Source: Panulirus ornatus
Taxonomy: Eukaryota; Arthropoda; Malacostraca; Decapoda; Palinuridae
Assembly: GCF_036320965.1 (NCBI RefSeq)
Contig: NC_092240.1
Location: 14,821,001-14,885,000 of the forward strand
Direction of reading: 5' to 3'
Length of the DNA stretch: 64,000 nucleotides
Shown here one piece after another: positions 1 to 11,486 of the stretch. The stretch's first letter is position 1; every line of letters starts with the position of its first letter. The notes below the pieces were generated by a model. The model was given only the letters and a program-made list of their open reading frames with translations. It made no database searches and was not told the origin of the DNA. The position numbers were made by a program, and so were the translations under genes.

Positions 1-490
1 GGCAACATAATAACAAGGAATATCCTCCACAGAATACAAAAAAAAATCGCAACCGCAGAATACTGAATATATGTAACAGAATAACAAGGATATTCTTAAT
101 AGCATAACAAAGAGTATTCGGACACGGTAACAAAAGATGCTCTCAACAGAACGACAAGGAATATTCTCACAGAGACTAAAAAGGACTACGAAGGAAAATT
201 CTCAAGAGTAACACTGAATATTAGTGAAAGTACAGAGAATATTCCCTACAGAATAAAACTGAATATTAGTGAGAGAAAATACAAGGAATATTCCTTACAG
301 AATAACAAAGGAATATTCTCAATAGTATAGCAAGGAATATTCTACCACAGAGTAACAAGGAATACATTCAACAGAATAACAAGGATTATTCAAACATTGA
401 GTAACAAGGAATATCTTAAAACAAAGTGATAAGGAATATTCTCAATAGACGAACACTGTATATTCTCGACAGAATATCAACCAATATTCT
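1..490. repeat. Degenerate minisatellite, period about 24 bp
   Basis: The words ATAACAAGGAATATTCTC and AACAG recur about every 24 bases with many substitutions and small length changes. AT-rich, with stops in all frames, so non-coding. The left edge is cut by the window. Confidence 0.8.
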
Positions 491-519
491 CGTACTCTTT
501 TCTAAATGGTTAAACGGCC

Positions 520-1145
520 ACTAGTGTCAGTAATAACAGCGGCGGTGTCAGCAGGAGCAGTAACAACAGCAGTAGTGTCAGCAGGAGTAGTAACAACAGC
601 AGTAGTGTCAGCAGGAATAGCAACAACAGCAATAGTGTCAGCAGGAGTAGTAACAACAGCAGTAGTGTCAGCAGGAATAGCAACAACAGCAATAGTGTCA
701 GCAGGAGCAGTAACAACAGCAGTAGTGTCAGCAGGAGCAGTAACAACAGCAGTAGTGTCAGCAGGAGCAGTAACAACAGCAGTAGTGTCAGCAGGAGTAG
801 TAACAACAGCAGTAGTGTCAGCAGGAGCAGTAACAACAGCAGAAGTGTCAGCAGGAATAGTAACAACAGCAGAAGTGTCAGCAGGAATAGTAACAACAGC
901 AGTAGTGTCAGCTGGAGCAACAATAGCAGTAGTGTCAGCAGGAATAGCAACAACAGCAGTAGTGTCAGCAGGAATAGCAGCAACAGCAGTAGTGTCAGCA
1001 GGAATAGCAACAACAGCAGTAGTGTCAGCAGAAGCAGGAAATACAGCAGTAGTGTCAGCAGGAATAGTAACAGCAGTAGTGTCAGCTGGAGCAACAATGC
1101 TACTATCAGCAACAGTAGCGTCAGCAGCGGCCAGAACGTCAGCAA
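520..1145. repeat. 30-bp minisatellite, open in three frames
   Basis: About 20 tandem units of 30 bp (a few 24 or 27 bp) are built on AACAGCAGTAGTGTCAGCAG. Because the period is a multiple of three and the unit has few stops, three long frames stay open. These are a 217-residue plus-strand frame (506-1159) with a decapeptide repeat of the type VTTAVVSAGA, a 226-residue minus-strand frame (502-1182) repeating PADTTAVV, and a minus-strand poly-leucine frame. All are best explained as by-products of the repeat. The minus frame that begins at 1182 has a short non-repetitive N-terminus (MLHIVIGTYLGTIADVLAAA) and is the only one I would not dismiss outright. Confidence 0.85.
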
Positions 1146-1561
1146 TAGTCCCTAAATAGGTTCCAATAACAATATGTAACACTAATAGTAATAGTTACAT
1201 CATCTATGATACTAGGGCTACTACTATAACTAGTAGTTACGAGAGTTAGATTATTATCTATAGTCTCGAAATTAGGGGCGATGATCGTTACATTAAAATG
1301 AGAATTAATCTCTCATTCAATCTTTTCTGTCGACTATCTCTCCATCTATCCATTCCACTCATTCTGTTCATCTATTCATCAATCTTTCTATCTATCTGTC
1401 TAAAAGTCCCGTTCCCACTGACATCCGGTGCCTCGAAGGCACACACAACACTGTCTTCGCCTCTCTTGTGGGCATGCATTTTGCGAGGGGAGGACCTGGG
1501 TCTGGCATGCCCCTAACCCAGACCTCATAGACTACCCAACACGACTGATGGGACGCCACAC
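1146..1561. other. Unassigned DNA with a degenerate CTAT tract
   Basis: Non-repetitive apart from a degenerate CTAT/CATT tetranucleotide stretch at about 1335-1402. No gene recognised. Confidence 0.5.
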
Positions 1562-1742
1562 CATTCTCTGAGGGGTAGTAGAATTGCATCCCTTGGACTC
1601 AGAATGTGATCCTAAGCTTAAAAAGAAATTTATATCTACATCCTCCTAGCTTAGCTATTCTCTGAGGGGAAGTAGAATTGCATCCCTTCTATTCAGTATG
1701 TGATCCTAAGCAAAGATAGTATCTACAACCTTCTACTTCAGC
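1562..1742. repeat. Tandem duplication of about 95 bp
   Basis: Two diverged copies (about 1562-1656 and 1657-1742) both contain ATTCTCTGAGGGG, AGTAGAATTGCATCCCTT and TGTGATCCTAAGC, then a TATCTACA block. Confidence 0.85.
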
Positions 1743-2095
1743 CATACCAACTATGTGAGACGTGGCCAGGGAATGAAACCACTTCAGAACGTAAAGATGT
1801 GAGTCTATATATTTGTACACAAGATCTTTTTATCTATTTTTCAAGGGGGTTGGACTAAGACGTTCCTACTCACTGTCATCTGGGGGCTATATGTTGCACT
1901 AGCGAGGAGGATGTCTGTGTTAGTAACTTGCCCTAACATTGCACTAGGGAAGAGCATCGGAGTCCACACCCGCGTCCCCTTTTAGTTCAAGTTGTGGGAG
2001 AGAAATATTGTTCTGAAGTCTAGGCACAAGTGTTGTCTATGACGTGATGGTTCGACCGCTGCTGTCTGTCCTTCAACAACGCCATTTTTGATGAT
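1743..2095. other. Unassigned DNA
   Basis: No repeat structure, RNA gene or convincing open frame seen. Confidence 0.4.
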
Positions 2096-2380
2096 GCTGG
2101 TGGCGTAATCGTGGTAGGATTATTGTTGGAGATGGTGTTGGAGATAATGATGATATTGATGATGATGATGATGATGTTGGTGGTGGTGGTGGTGGTAGGA
2201 TTGCTAATAGTGGTGATAATGATGAGAAACGTTGGAGGTGAGTGTTGGTGATAATTGGCTATAATGATGGTGATGATGTCTTTTATTTTGGCATTTGACA
2301 ATGGTGGTGAGTGTTGGTGGTAGTGTGTTGGTGTGGTCAAGTGTATAATGGTGGTGATAATGCCTTTGATGGCTGTGATA
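2096..2380. repeat. Degenerate (GTG/GAT) trinucleotide tract
   Basis: GGTGGTGGTGG and GATGATGAT blocks alternate with diverged sequence. The minus-strand open frame through it is rich in His, Ile and Thr and is a by-product. Confidence 0.8.
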
Positions 2381-2410
2381 TTAGCAATTTTTTTACGAAA
2401 GCTTTCAGTC

Positions 2411-3224
2411 ATGGGTAAAGGTCGTCATGGGGCAAAGACGGTGGCTTTATAAAAGAGAGAGAGACGAAGAAAAGAAGAAGAATAGTCTAGGAATTCTTAA
2501 GAAGATGGAGAGCCAACCCTTTAAAAGGGGGCAAGCCGTAGCTGTTTGGAAAGACATGAGAAAGTAATGAGTTCCAAAGCTTGGTGATGTACGGAAAGAA
2601 ACAGACATCGCAACGCCTCACCCTTCAGTTTGCAGTGACCATATGATAATCATGTGACGCAGTGGCTTGCCGAGTATTAGTCTAGCTAATGACGGGAGCA
2701 CAAGCAGAAACCAGAGTAATATCTATAAAAGAAAGGAAAAGAGAACGAACGATTTGTCGTAGGGCAAGCGAGGAGGAGCCACCACGTTTTCAGATCAGAC
2801 TAGGAGAGTTGTTTGGCCTGATTGCTGTAGACTCGACTCCCTCAAGAAAGTATGTCGAACTAGTACCGCCGATGTGGGCTCGGTGCTCCGTACAAGGAGG
2901 GACTAAACATTTGCATAATCGGAACAGCTGTTCGGAGGAGAAGGCATCATCGGTATCTACACCACAGGATTGCTCGTTTCTTAAGAGGCAGACTCCGCTA
3001 TTTGTGTAAAGTGGGGTTTCAAAGATAATATAGTCGTTACGGTGATGCTAAGCTTGTCAGTAGTACTTAGATGGTCGACTTAAAGAGCCTTCTAAAAATG
3101 GACAAGATGTGAGGAGTTAATTTTGGGGATTGGGAAATAGAAGATACTAGGTCTTAGAAGTATGAATACTAATGATGGTTAAGTTTTGTCTCACTGGGGG
3201 AATTCCTTTTCCAAATATGTTTTT
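2411..3224. other. Unassigned complex DNA with a 106-residue open frame
   Basis: Mostly non-repetitive. A plus-strand frame at 2689-3009 encodes 106 residues of mixed composition with a basic N-terminal third (IKERKRERTICRR). It matches no family I recognise, and no splice sites or promoter support it. Treat as unassigned. Confidence 0.3.
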
Positions 3225-3960
3225 CTAAGGAGATGATTGGTAGTAGAGTGAGCCGGAGGTTGACCAAGAGAATATAGAGCAGATGAGGTAAATGTGAAGG
3301 AATGGTGTGGAGTGGTGGGCATACGAATGCATTCTGGTGAAGGAAGAAGATTGTTTTTGACCAGAAGGCAAAATGTATCTGTTGATGGTGTTGGATTTCA
3401 CGTGCATTATGATGGTGTAATATTGTTGTTGCTCTTGCTGATGGTGGTGATGGTGATGATAGTATTGTTGGTGATGGAGTTGGTTTCGGGTATGATGTTG
3501 AGCATATTGTTGGTGAGGAAGTTTAGTTTCGGGTATGATATTGATCATATTGTTGGAGATTGAGTTTTGGCTTCATGATTGTAGTGTTGTTGTTGTTGGT
3601 GAAGGCGGTTGTACAATGCTACAGTGTCTTTATGTTGATGTGAATACTGATGTTGTTGGAGAAAGTGGGAAGAATGATAGCGAAGCTGGTGTCTTCTGTT
3701 GTTGATGGCGATGGATACAACATTCCTATGGGGTGGAAGAATGCTCGTGTTGTTGTAGGTGGCTGAGATAGATCTCACGATGAAACGCTGTTGTTGGGGG
3801 TGTTGTTGGTGGTGAGGGATACATGGAAGACAACATCCTCAGTGTTGGGGATGATCGTTATAATGGAGAGTACTGTTGTTGGTGATGGTTTTGATAGCGT
3901 AGCTGCTCGGTCATCATGATAACACAAGAGGATAACAGAGCATTGATGGTGGCAACAGTC
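3225..3960. repeat. Cryptically simple GTT/GAT-rich region
   Basis: Repeated GTTGTTGGTGATG-like words are spread over about 700 bases, an old decayed trinucleotide tract. Open frames on both strands (His/Gln-rich on minus, Val/Met-rich on plus) follow from the composition. Confidence 0.6.
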
Positions 3961-4054
3961 TGATTCGTTGATGCTGACGATCTAAGATGTGATAAGGGAG
4001 TGAGCAATGAAATGTCACCGCCTCTGGTCATTCTGGGAAACGAAAGTGGCTAGC

Positions 4055-4056
<2 letters not shown>

Positions 4057-4108
<52 letters not shown>
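4057..4108. repeat. (CA)n microsatellite
   Basis: Uninterrupted AC dinucleotides, about 26 units. Confidence 0.97.
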
Positions 4109-4110
<2 letters not shown>

Positions 4111-4808
4111 ACCTTAATCTCTCTCGTCCACCTAAGGGTGGACACCACTGCTGGCCTATCTTCCAAACGTTGACTTCACACCTGCTCCCTCCCGCCTCCC
4201 GACGTCTCTCGCTCTGACCTTCCCCTCCACAGCACGACAGTTATACGAACGACGTCGGAATGTAAATAAAACTGCACGCATATCCAGCTACACGAACGGG
4301 GGTAACATTGTACTCACAAAATAGCACGAGGCTCTGGTATTTAGATGCCATTATGATGCAAATCAAACCCCTTGGACGCCCAGGGAGTCACAGGCACCAA
4401 AATGTATAAGATGACCATCAAACGAAGTTAGACGACCAAGCGTTCTGGAATCAACTCTATAACTCAAAAAAAAAAAAAAAAAAAACACGGCCTCCCGGCT
4501 AAGCTAAAGGAACGTAATCAAAAATGTGAAAAATAAGATCCGACACGGGACGAAGCCTGGCGAACGTTTCTCTCACTCACGCCGACACCCAAGTGGAGAT
4601 CCAGATCGAGGGGGACGCTAATGGTATGTCTCCCTTCCTGCCTGTGTTGGTTGAGCGGTGGAGTCAACCGGCCAGAGTGGACTTTGCCCCAGAAATTATT
4701 GCGAGTCTGAGTGTGGGATATATTTAAGTAGTGTGTTTTCAGGCACTTGTCTCTAGTTAAGAGAAATCTGTGGCTAAATATGGTTAGCTTTATAATTTCT
4801 CAGCCTCC

Positions 4809-4809
<1 letters not shown>
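4109..4809. other. Unassigned DNA with a poly(A) run
   Basis: Mixed-composition DNA with a 20-base A run at 4466-4485. The A run could be a retroelement tail, but I recognise no body upstream of it. Confidence 0.4.

Positions 4810-4850
<41 letters not shown>
4810..4850. repeat. (GT)n microsatellite
   Basis: About 20 perfect GT units. Confidence 0.97.
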
Positions 4851-4853
<3 letters not shown>

Positions 4854-4964
4854 GAGTCCCTCAAATGAAGTCCTGGGGTTATAGATGATAATACAATCAT
4901 ATATTGTGCAGCTGCGTGCTTGAAGAAATAGCGCTAGGAATACTTTGAAGAAAGAGAGTGACTT

Positions 4965-5388
4965 GCATGTAACACTTATGGATCTGGAGAAGACGTATGA
5001 AAGGAGTGGTAGGAGGATGCTATACATATAAGTAGTATAATAGAATTACTGAATGTACTGAGGATTTTTTTGCCTGGAGAGTTAGCCTTCCGTGCGAAAG
5101 GGAAGAGAGTAGGGTGAGCGGTTCACAGTGACGGTAGGTCTATGTTATAATCGCAGTTGTATAATCAATCAATGGACGGGGGTAGCGAGGGAGGTAAATG
5201 AGAATGGTCTCAAGGCTAAGGGAGAGTACAGTATGCTGAGGATGCTGCTGTATGCAGATGATACGGCTCACGGGGCAGATTCCAGAGTGAAACTCCAGAA
5301 GTTAGTGAGGACAAATAAGAGAATGAATGCGAAAAAAAATATGGTAACTATGTACCTGGAAGTGGATGTAGCTAGGGATGGAAACTGA
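4965..5388 (+). pseudogene. Decayed non-LTR retrotransposon reverse transcriptase (YADD box)
   Basis: Two islands of reverse transcriptase similarity lie in the expected order. At about 4976-5010 the frame reads LMDLEKTYER, matching the D-containing motif (usually xDLEKAYDR) that carries the first catalytic Asp. At 5236-5307 it reads LLYADDTAHGADSRVKLQKL, matching the catalytic YADD box and following helix (usually LLYADDTALVADSEEKL). VAREVNENGL just upstream corresponds to the segment before YADD. Between the islands the reading frame is broken, and the normal QGCxxSPxLFN motif is not intact. The remaining open frame (5128-5388) is only 86 residues. Known role: such enzymes copy LINE RNA at a nicked target. 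The style of the motifs resembles decapod RTE-like LINEs, probably the clade of the 3' ends at 20548 and 35372, but clade assignment is inference. Dead copy. Confidence 0.85.
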
Positions 5389-5394
5389 AGCTAC

Positions 5395-5560
5395 AAGAGT
5401 AGTAGTGGTAGTTGTTGTTATAGTAGTGGTAGAAGTAGTAGTAGTAAGTCGTAGAAGTGATAGTGGTAGTAGTAGGGGAAGTAGTAGCAATAGGAGCAGC
5501 AGAGGAAGAGATAGCAGTAGTAGGTTAATAGTAATGGTAGCATTAGTGTGAATACCAACA
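5395..5560. repeat. Degenerate (TAG/GTA)n trinucleotide tract
   Basis: AGTAGTAGTGGTAGT-type sequence. Minus-strand Leu/Thr/Tyr-rich frames are by-products. Confidence 0.85.
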
Positions 5561-6507
5561 GTACACATAGCTGAACTATTGTCGTCAAGACTGCCAACAA
5601 ACATCGAACACTTCACCCACACTCCCTCCCTCCTTTCCCAGCGCCACCCACCATCCCTCCCTCCCCCCCTAGTTGATGTTCCTCAATTAGCAATACCTTC
5701 CTGGAGCAGATGAGGACCCACCATATATAGTTAGGCTAATGAATGCCAGATTTACAGCCCGGAAACTAACGGCTGAGGTCACGCAGCCCAAGACGATCCT
5801 TACTTAACGTACTGACCCAACTGTACGCTTAACGCTGGGGTAACTACCATAATCTTCGGCCTGTTTTTGGAATTATGGCTACGGTAATAAAATAAACGTA
5901 TTAGCAGTAAGAGTAGAACTGGTCTTCCCCCTCCTCCTCCCCCTTCATCCCCCCACCTTGTGGTGGCTGCAAGGTATATTGGTAAAGGGAGCAGTAACAG
6001 TATTTGTGGTGTACGTGTAACTCTTGTACTCTTGGGGGGAAGCAATTCTTGCTCCTTAAAGCAATATTCGTGAACGAGAAGTGTCAGTTGCGGAAGGAAC
6101 TGAGAAGTATGGTGTAGTGCTGATGACGTCTCAAGTCATAGATGGGTGAGTGGATAACTGAATTACTTAGTAAGTCAATATATCAATGGTGTATACATGT
6201 CCTCAAATTCAAAAGAGTTAATTTAAGATGTGTGAGTAGCTGAGAATTTACCTAACACTGCGAAGCTCAAGCACGCCAATGAAAATGATGGAGTTAGCAC
6301 GTGATTGTAGCTTAAGACTAATACCACATACAGTCCTATTTGAACCCATGCCCCCACTGCTAACACTGGATCAGTTAGAAGTACGAATATATCTGCATTT
6401 CAGGCTGCGGCCTAATACTTTTTCCAAGAGGTCAAGACTTTGGATTATCTAAGATATATATGTGTATACGACTGGATAAACAAAGTCAATAGGCGTTTTC
6501 AACCAGC
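5561..6507. other. Unassigned DNA
   Basis: Apart from a C-rich stretch near 5640-5670 and short CCT runs near 5925, no structure was recognised. Confidence 0.4.
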
Positions 6508-6614
<107 letters not shown>

Positions 6615-6726
6615 CTACTCTTCAACATACCCAAGGGAACATGGCTGGCCGAAGCAGATTGCCTGGGGACATCGTCCAAGACATCATAATAGACAGGTAC
6701 ACAATCACTCAAGATTATCCCTCAGC

Positions 6727-6791
6727 CGTTTATTATTATCAATATCATAAGAATTATTGTCATTATCATTATTATTATTATCATGATGTAT
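6727..6791. repeat. (ATT/ATC)n degenerate tract
   Basis: TTATTATTATCA-type sequence directly before a short GT-rich stretch (6795-6815). Confidence 0.8.
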
Positions 6792-7009
6792 AATGTGTGT
6801 GTGGGTGTGTGTGTGGTAGCTGGAGGATGATATTAGAAACTCCAGGTTTGCCATGAGTTCCAATCCTGCCTGTTTTATGACCTTCACTTTATGGTTCCTG
6901 GTATGTTGTGTGTGTGTGTGCAGATGGTCAGTGAAGATGGCTTGGTAGGGCTCTTTTGTCGGACATACTGTACCTCCTGTTATGTACATTGACCCACGTT
7001 GCTCAATCC

Positions 7010-7205
7010 CGTCTCTCCTTGAAGGAACGTTACCAAAGCTTAGCCTAAACTGACGTTCCTTTAATCTCGTCTCCTTGAAGAAACTCTACTGGAGCTTTGC
7101 CTATACCCACGTCCCTTAAGTTTCGTCTCCTTTAAGTAACTCTACCAAAGCTTAGCCTAAGCTGACGTCCCTTTAATCTCGTCTCCTTTAAGGACCTCTC
7201 GTAAC
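7010..7205. repeat. 57-bp tandem repeat, about 3.4 copies
   Basis: Units start near 7010, 7068, 7124 and 7180 with CGTCTCCTT. Each contains a CCAAAGCTTAGCCTA-like block and a GACGTYCCTTTAATC-like block. Confidence 0.9.
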
Positions 7206-7484
7206 CTATGCCTGAAAACGTATTGTACTTGCCATATAATCGCCTCGAAGTCTGACAGGTTTTCCCCAGACGATTCTTATACATATATCATCCTGTGTGT
7301 CTGTGTCTTCTTTAGTTATATTTCGACACCGGTTGTCCTTGAGTGCGATTTCCAGGTCTGCTTTCTCTAACTGGATCTTAGCGGCGATGGGGTCAGAACT
7401 AGGTTGCATGAATAAGAACCCTACATCGGAGAAGGTGTTAAGATGGTGGCGCTTCGCATGGAATCGTGTCAAGTGCCTCCACAC
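7206..7484 (-). other. Unassigned 92-residue open frame
   Basis: The frame is non-repetitive and has protein-like composition, including a helical-looking acidic/basic stretch (AAKIQLEKADLEIALKDNR). I recognise no family and see no splice or promoter signals. It may be an exon, a transposon remnant or chance. Confidence 0.2.
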
Positions 7485-8533
7485 ACTGATGCTGCCTTCG
7501 TCTTAGACTTGGAGATTTCATAGACTTTGTGGGAGTCTTGGTGCCTTTCCGTCAACTGGCATGGTTCATTTCACCGCCCCTTGCTTGACTGACGACCGAC
7601 TGGCCACGGACGTTCTGACGTCCACGCTGGTAATGATGAACGCTAGATGTCCAAGTGTCTTTCCTGATCGACTTACGTAAGAGAGATTCGAGTTGATTAG
7701 TATCATGTTGAATGGTGAGTGGTCTGTATAGAACGATGAAATGGCTTTAGAAATTATGATGAGAGTTTACTTAATGCTTAATCCTTTTAGTAGTTGGATG
7801 GAGAGGTTTTCCTGCGTGTGGTAAACTTTTGTTGGCTCACCAGATCAGGGAAAACATGTACTCGAGAATGTTTACAGGACGCAATTGTTATCAACATTTC
7901 TAGACAGATTACCGTCTTGTGTTTTCGGTGCATTACACACGACAGCTAGAAAAATGGATGTGAACAAATATAACCTATCTTCGTCTGTTCCTAGCGCTAC
8001 TTCGTTAACGCGGGAAACGGCCCACTAATATGAAGAAAGAGAGAAGAGACGTTTTATACTACGACTGTCATTGGCTAGATTCACTTTCCCCATCGACACA
8101 CAAACGATGGCCTGCAAGTGCTCTAAGGAGTGATGGGCTCTGGTGTCCATAGCAAATAAGACTTCTGGAACTCCATCACGAATGAGTGAGTGATGTGTTT
8201 ACATCATTACGGAGGTAAGCAGAGTGCCTCGTTATTCCATTTTCTCTCTTTCAAGGTTGAAGTCATCGGCTGGAACTCGTCGTCCATGACCTCTGCAAGA
8301 GGCGCGCTTTTTTGTCTTTTTTTCCCAGAGGGCCCGACCGACCGACCGGCAAACTCTACCCTGCTGAAAGAGGGCTTCATATCCTGAGGGTTTGCTGCTT
8401 GTTAGAAAACGAGATGTTTAGAAAGATTAGAAAGATTAGAAAGATTGAGTCACTTTCAACATCTCTAGCTTCCCTCAGAGGAGACACACCAACGTAAGGC
8501 TTTGCATGATTATTAGAGGCTAGACAGGAAGAT
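7485..8533. other. Unassigned DNA with one short-element tail
   Basis: Contains a partial copy of the dispersed tail motif at 7976-8034 (GCGCTACTTCGTTAACGCGGG) and three tandem copies of AGAAAGATTA at 8417-8447. No gene recognised. Confidence 0.5.
7976..8034 (+). mobile_element. Tail fragment of dispersed short element
   Basis: CGCTACTTCGTTAACGCGGG followed by AAACGGC matches the tail of the family described at 24657. Truncated, and unlike other copies not followed by (TA)n. Confidence 0.7.
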
Positions 8534-9250
8534 GGTTTTCAGGTTCATCTAGAAGGTTCAGGTTCATCAAGAAGGTTCGGGTTCATCAAGAAGGTTCAGG
8601 TTCATCAAGAAGGTTCAGGTTCATCTAGAAGGTTCAGGTTCATCAAGAAGGTTCAGGTTCATCAAGAAGGTTCAGGTTCATCAAGAAGGTTCAGGTTCAT
8701 CAAGAAGGTTCAGGTTCATCAAGAAGGTTCAGGTTCATCTAGAAGGTTCAGGTTCATCAAGAAGGTTCAGGTTCATCAAGAAGGTTCAGGTTCATCAAGA
8801 AAGTTCAGGTTCATCAAGAAGGTTCAGGTTCATCAAGAAGGTTCAGGTTCATCAAGAAGGTTCAGGTTCATCAAGAAGGTTCAGGTTCATCAAGAAGGTT
8901 CAGGTTCATCAAGAAAGTTCAGGTTCATCAAGAAGGTTCAGGTTCATCTAGAAGGTTCAGGTTCATCAAGAAGGTTCAGGTTCATCAAGAAAGTTCAGGT
9001 TCATCAAGAAGGTTCAGGTTCATCTAGAAGGTTCAGGTTCATCAAGAAAGTTCAGGTTCATCAAGAAGGTTCAGGTTCATCAAGAAGGTTCAGGTTCATC
9101 AAGAAGGTTCAGGTTCATCTAGAAAGTTCAGGTTCATCAAGGAGATTCAGGTTCATCAAGAAGGTTCAGGTTCATCAAGAAGGTTCAGGTTCATCAAGAA
9201 GGTTCAGGTTCATCAAGAAGGTTCAGGTTCATCAAGAAGGTTCAGGTTCA
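8534..9250. repeat. 19-bp minisatellite, about 37 copies
   Basis: The unit AGGTTCAGGTTCATCAAGA repeats in near-perfect register. Scattered variants carry TCATCTAGAA (an XbaI site) or AAAGTTC. The unit contains an internal AGGTTC doublet. The period is not a multiple of three, so it is non-coding. Confidence 0.97.
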
Positions 9251-10550
9251 GAGAGGAACGAGTGAAATCTCAGGAAATGAGGAAAAAGTAATGAAATATT
9301 AGCGTGTTTCAAGTATATGGCCTAAGTTTCACTTTACGTTTCGCTGACGTGCACATTTGTCTTAAGATTTCGCTTCACTTCAGTTTCTGTAACCTCCCCT
9401 TCTGGATGGAACTAGTCGCCACGATTTCCCTCCTTCAACGTAACAGCAACAGAACTATGATACTCTGTGCGGTGAACACCACGAGCTAGCCAATACCATC
9501 ATGGCCAAATGTGATCTCCTCTTGGGTACATAGTTGACACAATTCATGGTCTTATGTGAGCATAACCAATCTTGGTTCTCGCTCTCACTTACTGGATACG
9601 TACGTAGGCTTCCGAGGTAAGACCAGCTTTCAAACTGTGGTTACACCAACGTTAGGATCAGCAACAGAGGATCTGGGGTTAAAGGAAATACGAGACTCCA
9701 CACAACTAACAGAAATTTGGAGCATCTTCGGTGTTCTCCCTTCCGGCAACATCAGCCAACTCTTGCGACAAGCTAAGTTGTATCAGTGGCGCCATTTGCT
9801 AAAAAGTCCCCTTGTGTTTCCAGTCTCACTTCTGCCAGCTAGATTCCGCACGAGATCCACCATACCCTCCCAGGAATGCACCAAGATGCGACTGGAAACA
9901 AGCAGGTCATAACGAAAGAGAAGCTGTACCACTTGAAGCATACTTTTGACTGAGGTAGACATGCGGAGCATAATGATCAGGTCATCGCTGGTCGATAGAC
10001 TCACACATTCGGCATTCGCTGGCAACGTTCAAAATTGCCAGCAAGTCCAATCTCGTCGTTGAACCATCAAGAAATAAAATGGGATTTTGGGAAGGCGAGC
10101 TGCGGAGCGCCATGGAGGGAGCGATGATGAATTGGACATTCCCTGCTCCAGGTAACGGGAAAGGGTCGTGCGTCGAAGCGGCCTCCCACACCTCTCTACC
10201 CCAGCTGGATGGAGAGTAATACTGGATCGCTGGAAGTCAGTCATGCTGTCGGGGCCATACCCCCAGACTACTACCTCCTCCCTCCTCCCCCAATGACCAA
10301 AAGAGTAAATCTTTATAGAACGCATCCCTTACATGGTTCTCCTGCTGAATAGCTAGGCTCCATGTACGGTTAGGCCGGAAGCTACACACAGCAGCTCAGA
10401 CTGTGCTCTGCAACTGGTTTCGTCTCAGTAGAGACAATCTTTCGCCTCCACATAATACGCTTTCTCTGCTCAGTATCTGTCAGAGAGTTTGCCTGTCTCC
10501 AGCATGACAGTTAAACCTGACAACATTAACAAACACATTTAAGGGCATTT
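9251..10550. other. 1.3-kb complex region with no repeats and unassigned open frames
   Basis: One of the longest stretches free of simple repeats. It holds overlapping open frames of 118 residues (plus, 9556-9912), 80 residues (minus, 9783-10025), 69 residues (minus, 9982-10191) and 98 residues (minus, 10029-10325). None matches a family I know. The minus frames nearly join (frame changes around 10000), so an old frameshifted coding element on the minus strand is possible. Confidence 0.3.
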
Positions 10551-10665
10551 TTCTTATTTTTTTTTTTTTTTGTCTTTTTAGGGTCATTAAGTCAAAAATC
10601 TACTCTCATATGTTTCAGGTGTTTTTTTTTAACTACGACAAGCTATCTTTTTTTTTTCTTTCTCA
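10551..10665. repeat. Cluster of T tracts
   Basis: Three runs of 9 to 14 T within 110 bases. No element recognised around them. Confidence 0.8.
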
Positions 10666-10761
10666 CGGCATCGAATCAATGCTTAGTTTTGTTGGATTTA
10701 ATGACAAGCGATCTACGGATTAATAACCGAAACCCTTGTTCGACGTGTGGGACAGACGGCT

Positions 10762-10764
<3 letters not shown>

Positions 10765-10836
<72 letters not shown>
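10765..10836. repeat. (GA)n microsatellite
   Basis: About 36 GA units. Confidence 0.97.
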
Positions 10837-10838
<2 letters not shown>

Positions 10839-10879
10839 CCTTGTAAGCTCACATTTTGTTTCCAGGCTAGATTTTACAC

Positions 10880-10916
10880 GCACAACACACACACACACAC
10901 ACACACAAAAAAAAAA
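10880..10916. repeat. (CA)n followed by an A run
   Basis: AC tract ending in ten A residues. Confidence 0.9.
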
Positions 10917-11160
10917 GCGGGGCTTCGAAGCTTCGAATACGGTAAACAAAACATCAAGTGAGAAATGAACCCGTCAATCGTGTGGATTCTGCAGTAAATG
11001 TAAGAACAAAACGGACGAGTGGTGAGGCCAGTTCTTCGGCAGATGTTACAATGCAAATTGAGTCAAATTTTGAAGAGCTACCTTCCCTCATAGAAACAAG
11101 ACACGGCATCGTAAAATTATAATTGAATTCGAGAGTGAATATATTTTTCTATATATTTAC

Positions 11161-11162
<2 letters not shown>

Positions 11163-11221
<59 letters not shown>
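11163..11221. repeat. (TA)n microsatellite
   Basis: About 29 perfect TA units. Confidence 0.97.
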
Positions 11222-11225
<4 letters not shown>

Positions 11226-11414
11226 CATATTACAAACACCGTTACTCTTCTGCTAGTTTTAAGAAAATACATTGCAAAACAAATGAAGTGGACAGGTTAA
11301 AAGCACCCCAAGAATCTAGGAGTATTAGATCATGAATCTAGGGAGTAAAAGCACCTTGTTAAAGATGATTAAGATAATGAAAACAAAAAATGATGAACGA
11401 AGGTGCAGAGAGGG

Positions 11415-11420
<6 letters not shown>

Positions 11421-11483
<63 letters not shown>
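11421..11483. repeat. (GA)n microsatellite
   Basis: About 31 GA units. Confidence 0.97.

Positions 11484-11486
<3 letters not shown>

Noticed and set aside
4466..4485. Poly(A) as the 3' end of a processed pseudogene
   Set aside because: No recognisable coding sequence precedes it and no target duplication was found by eye.
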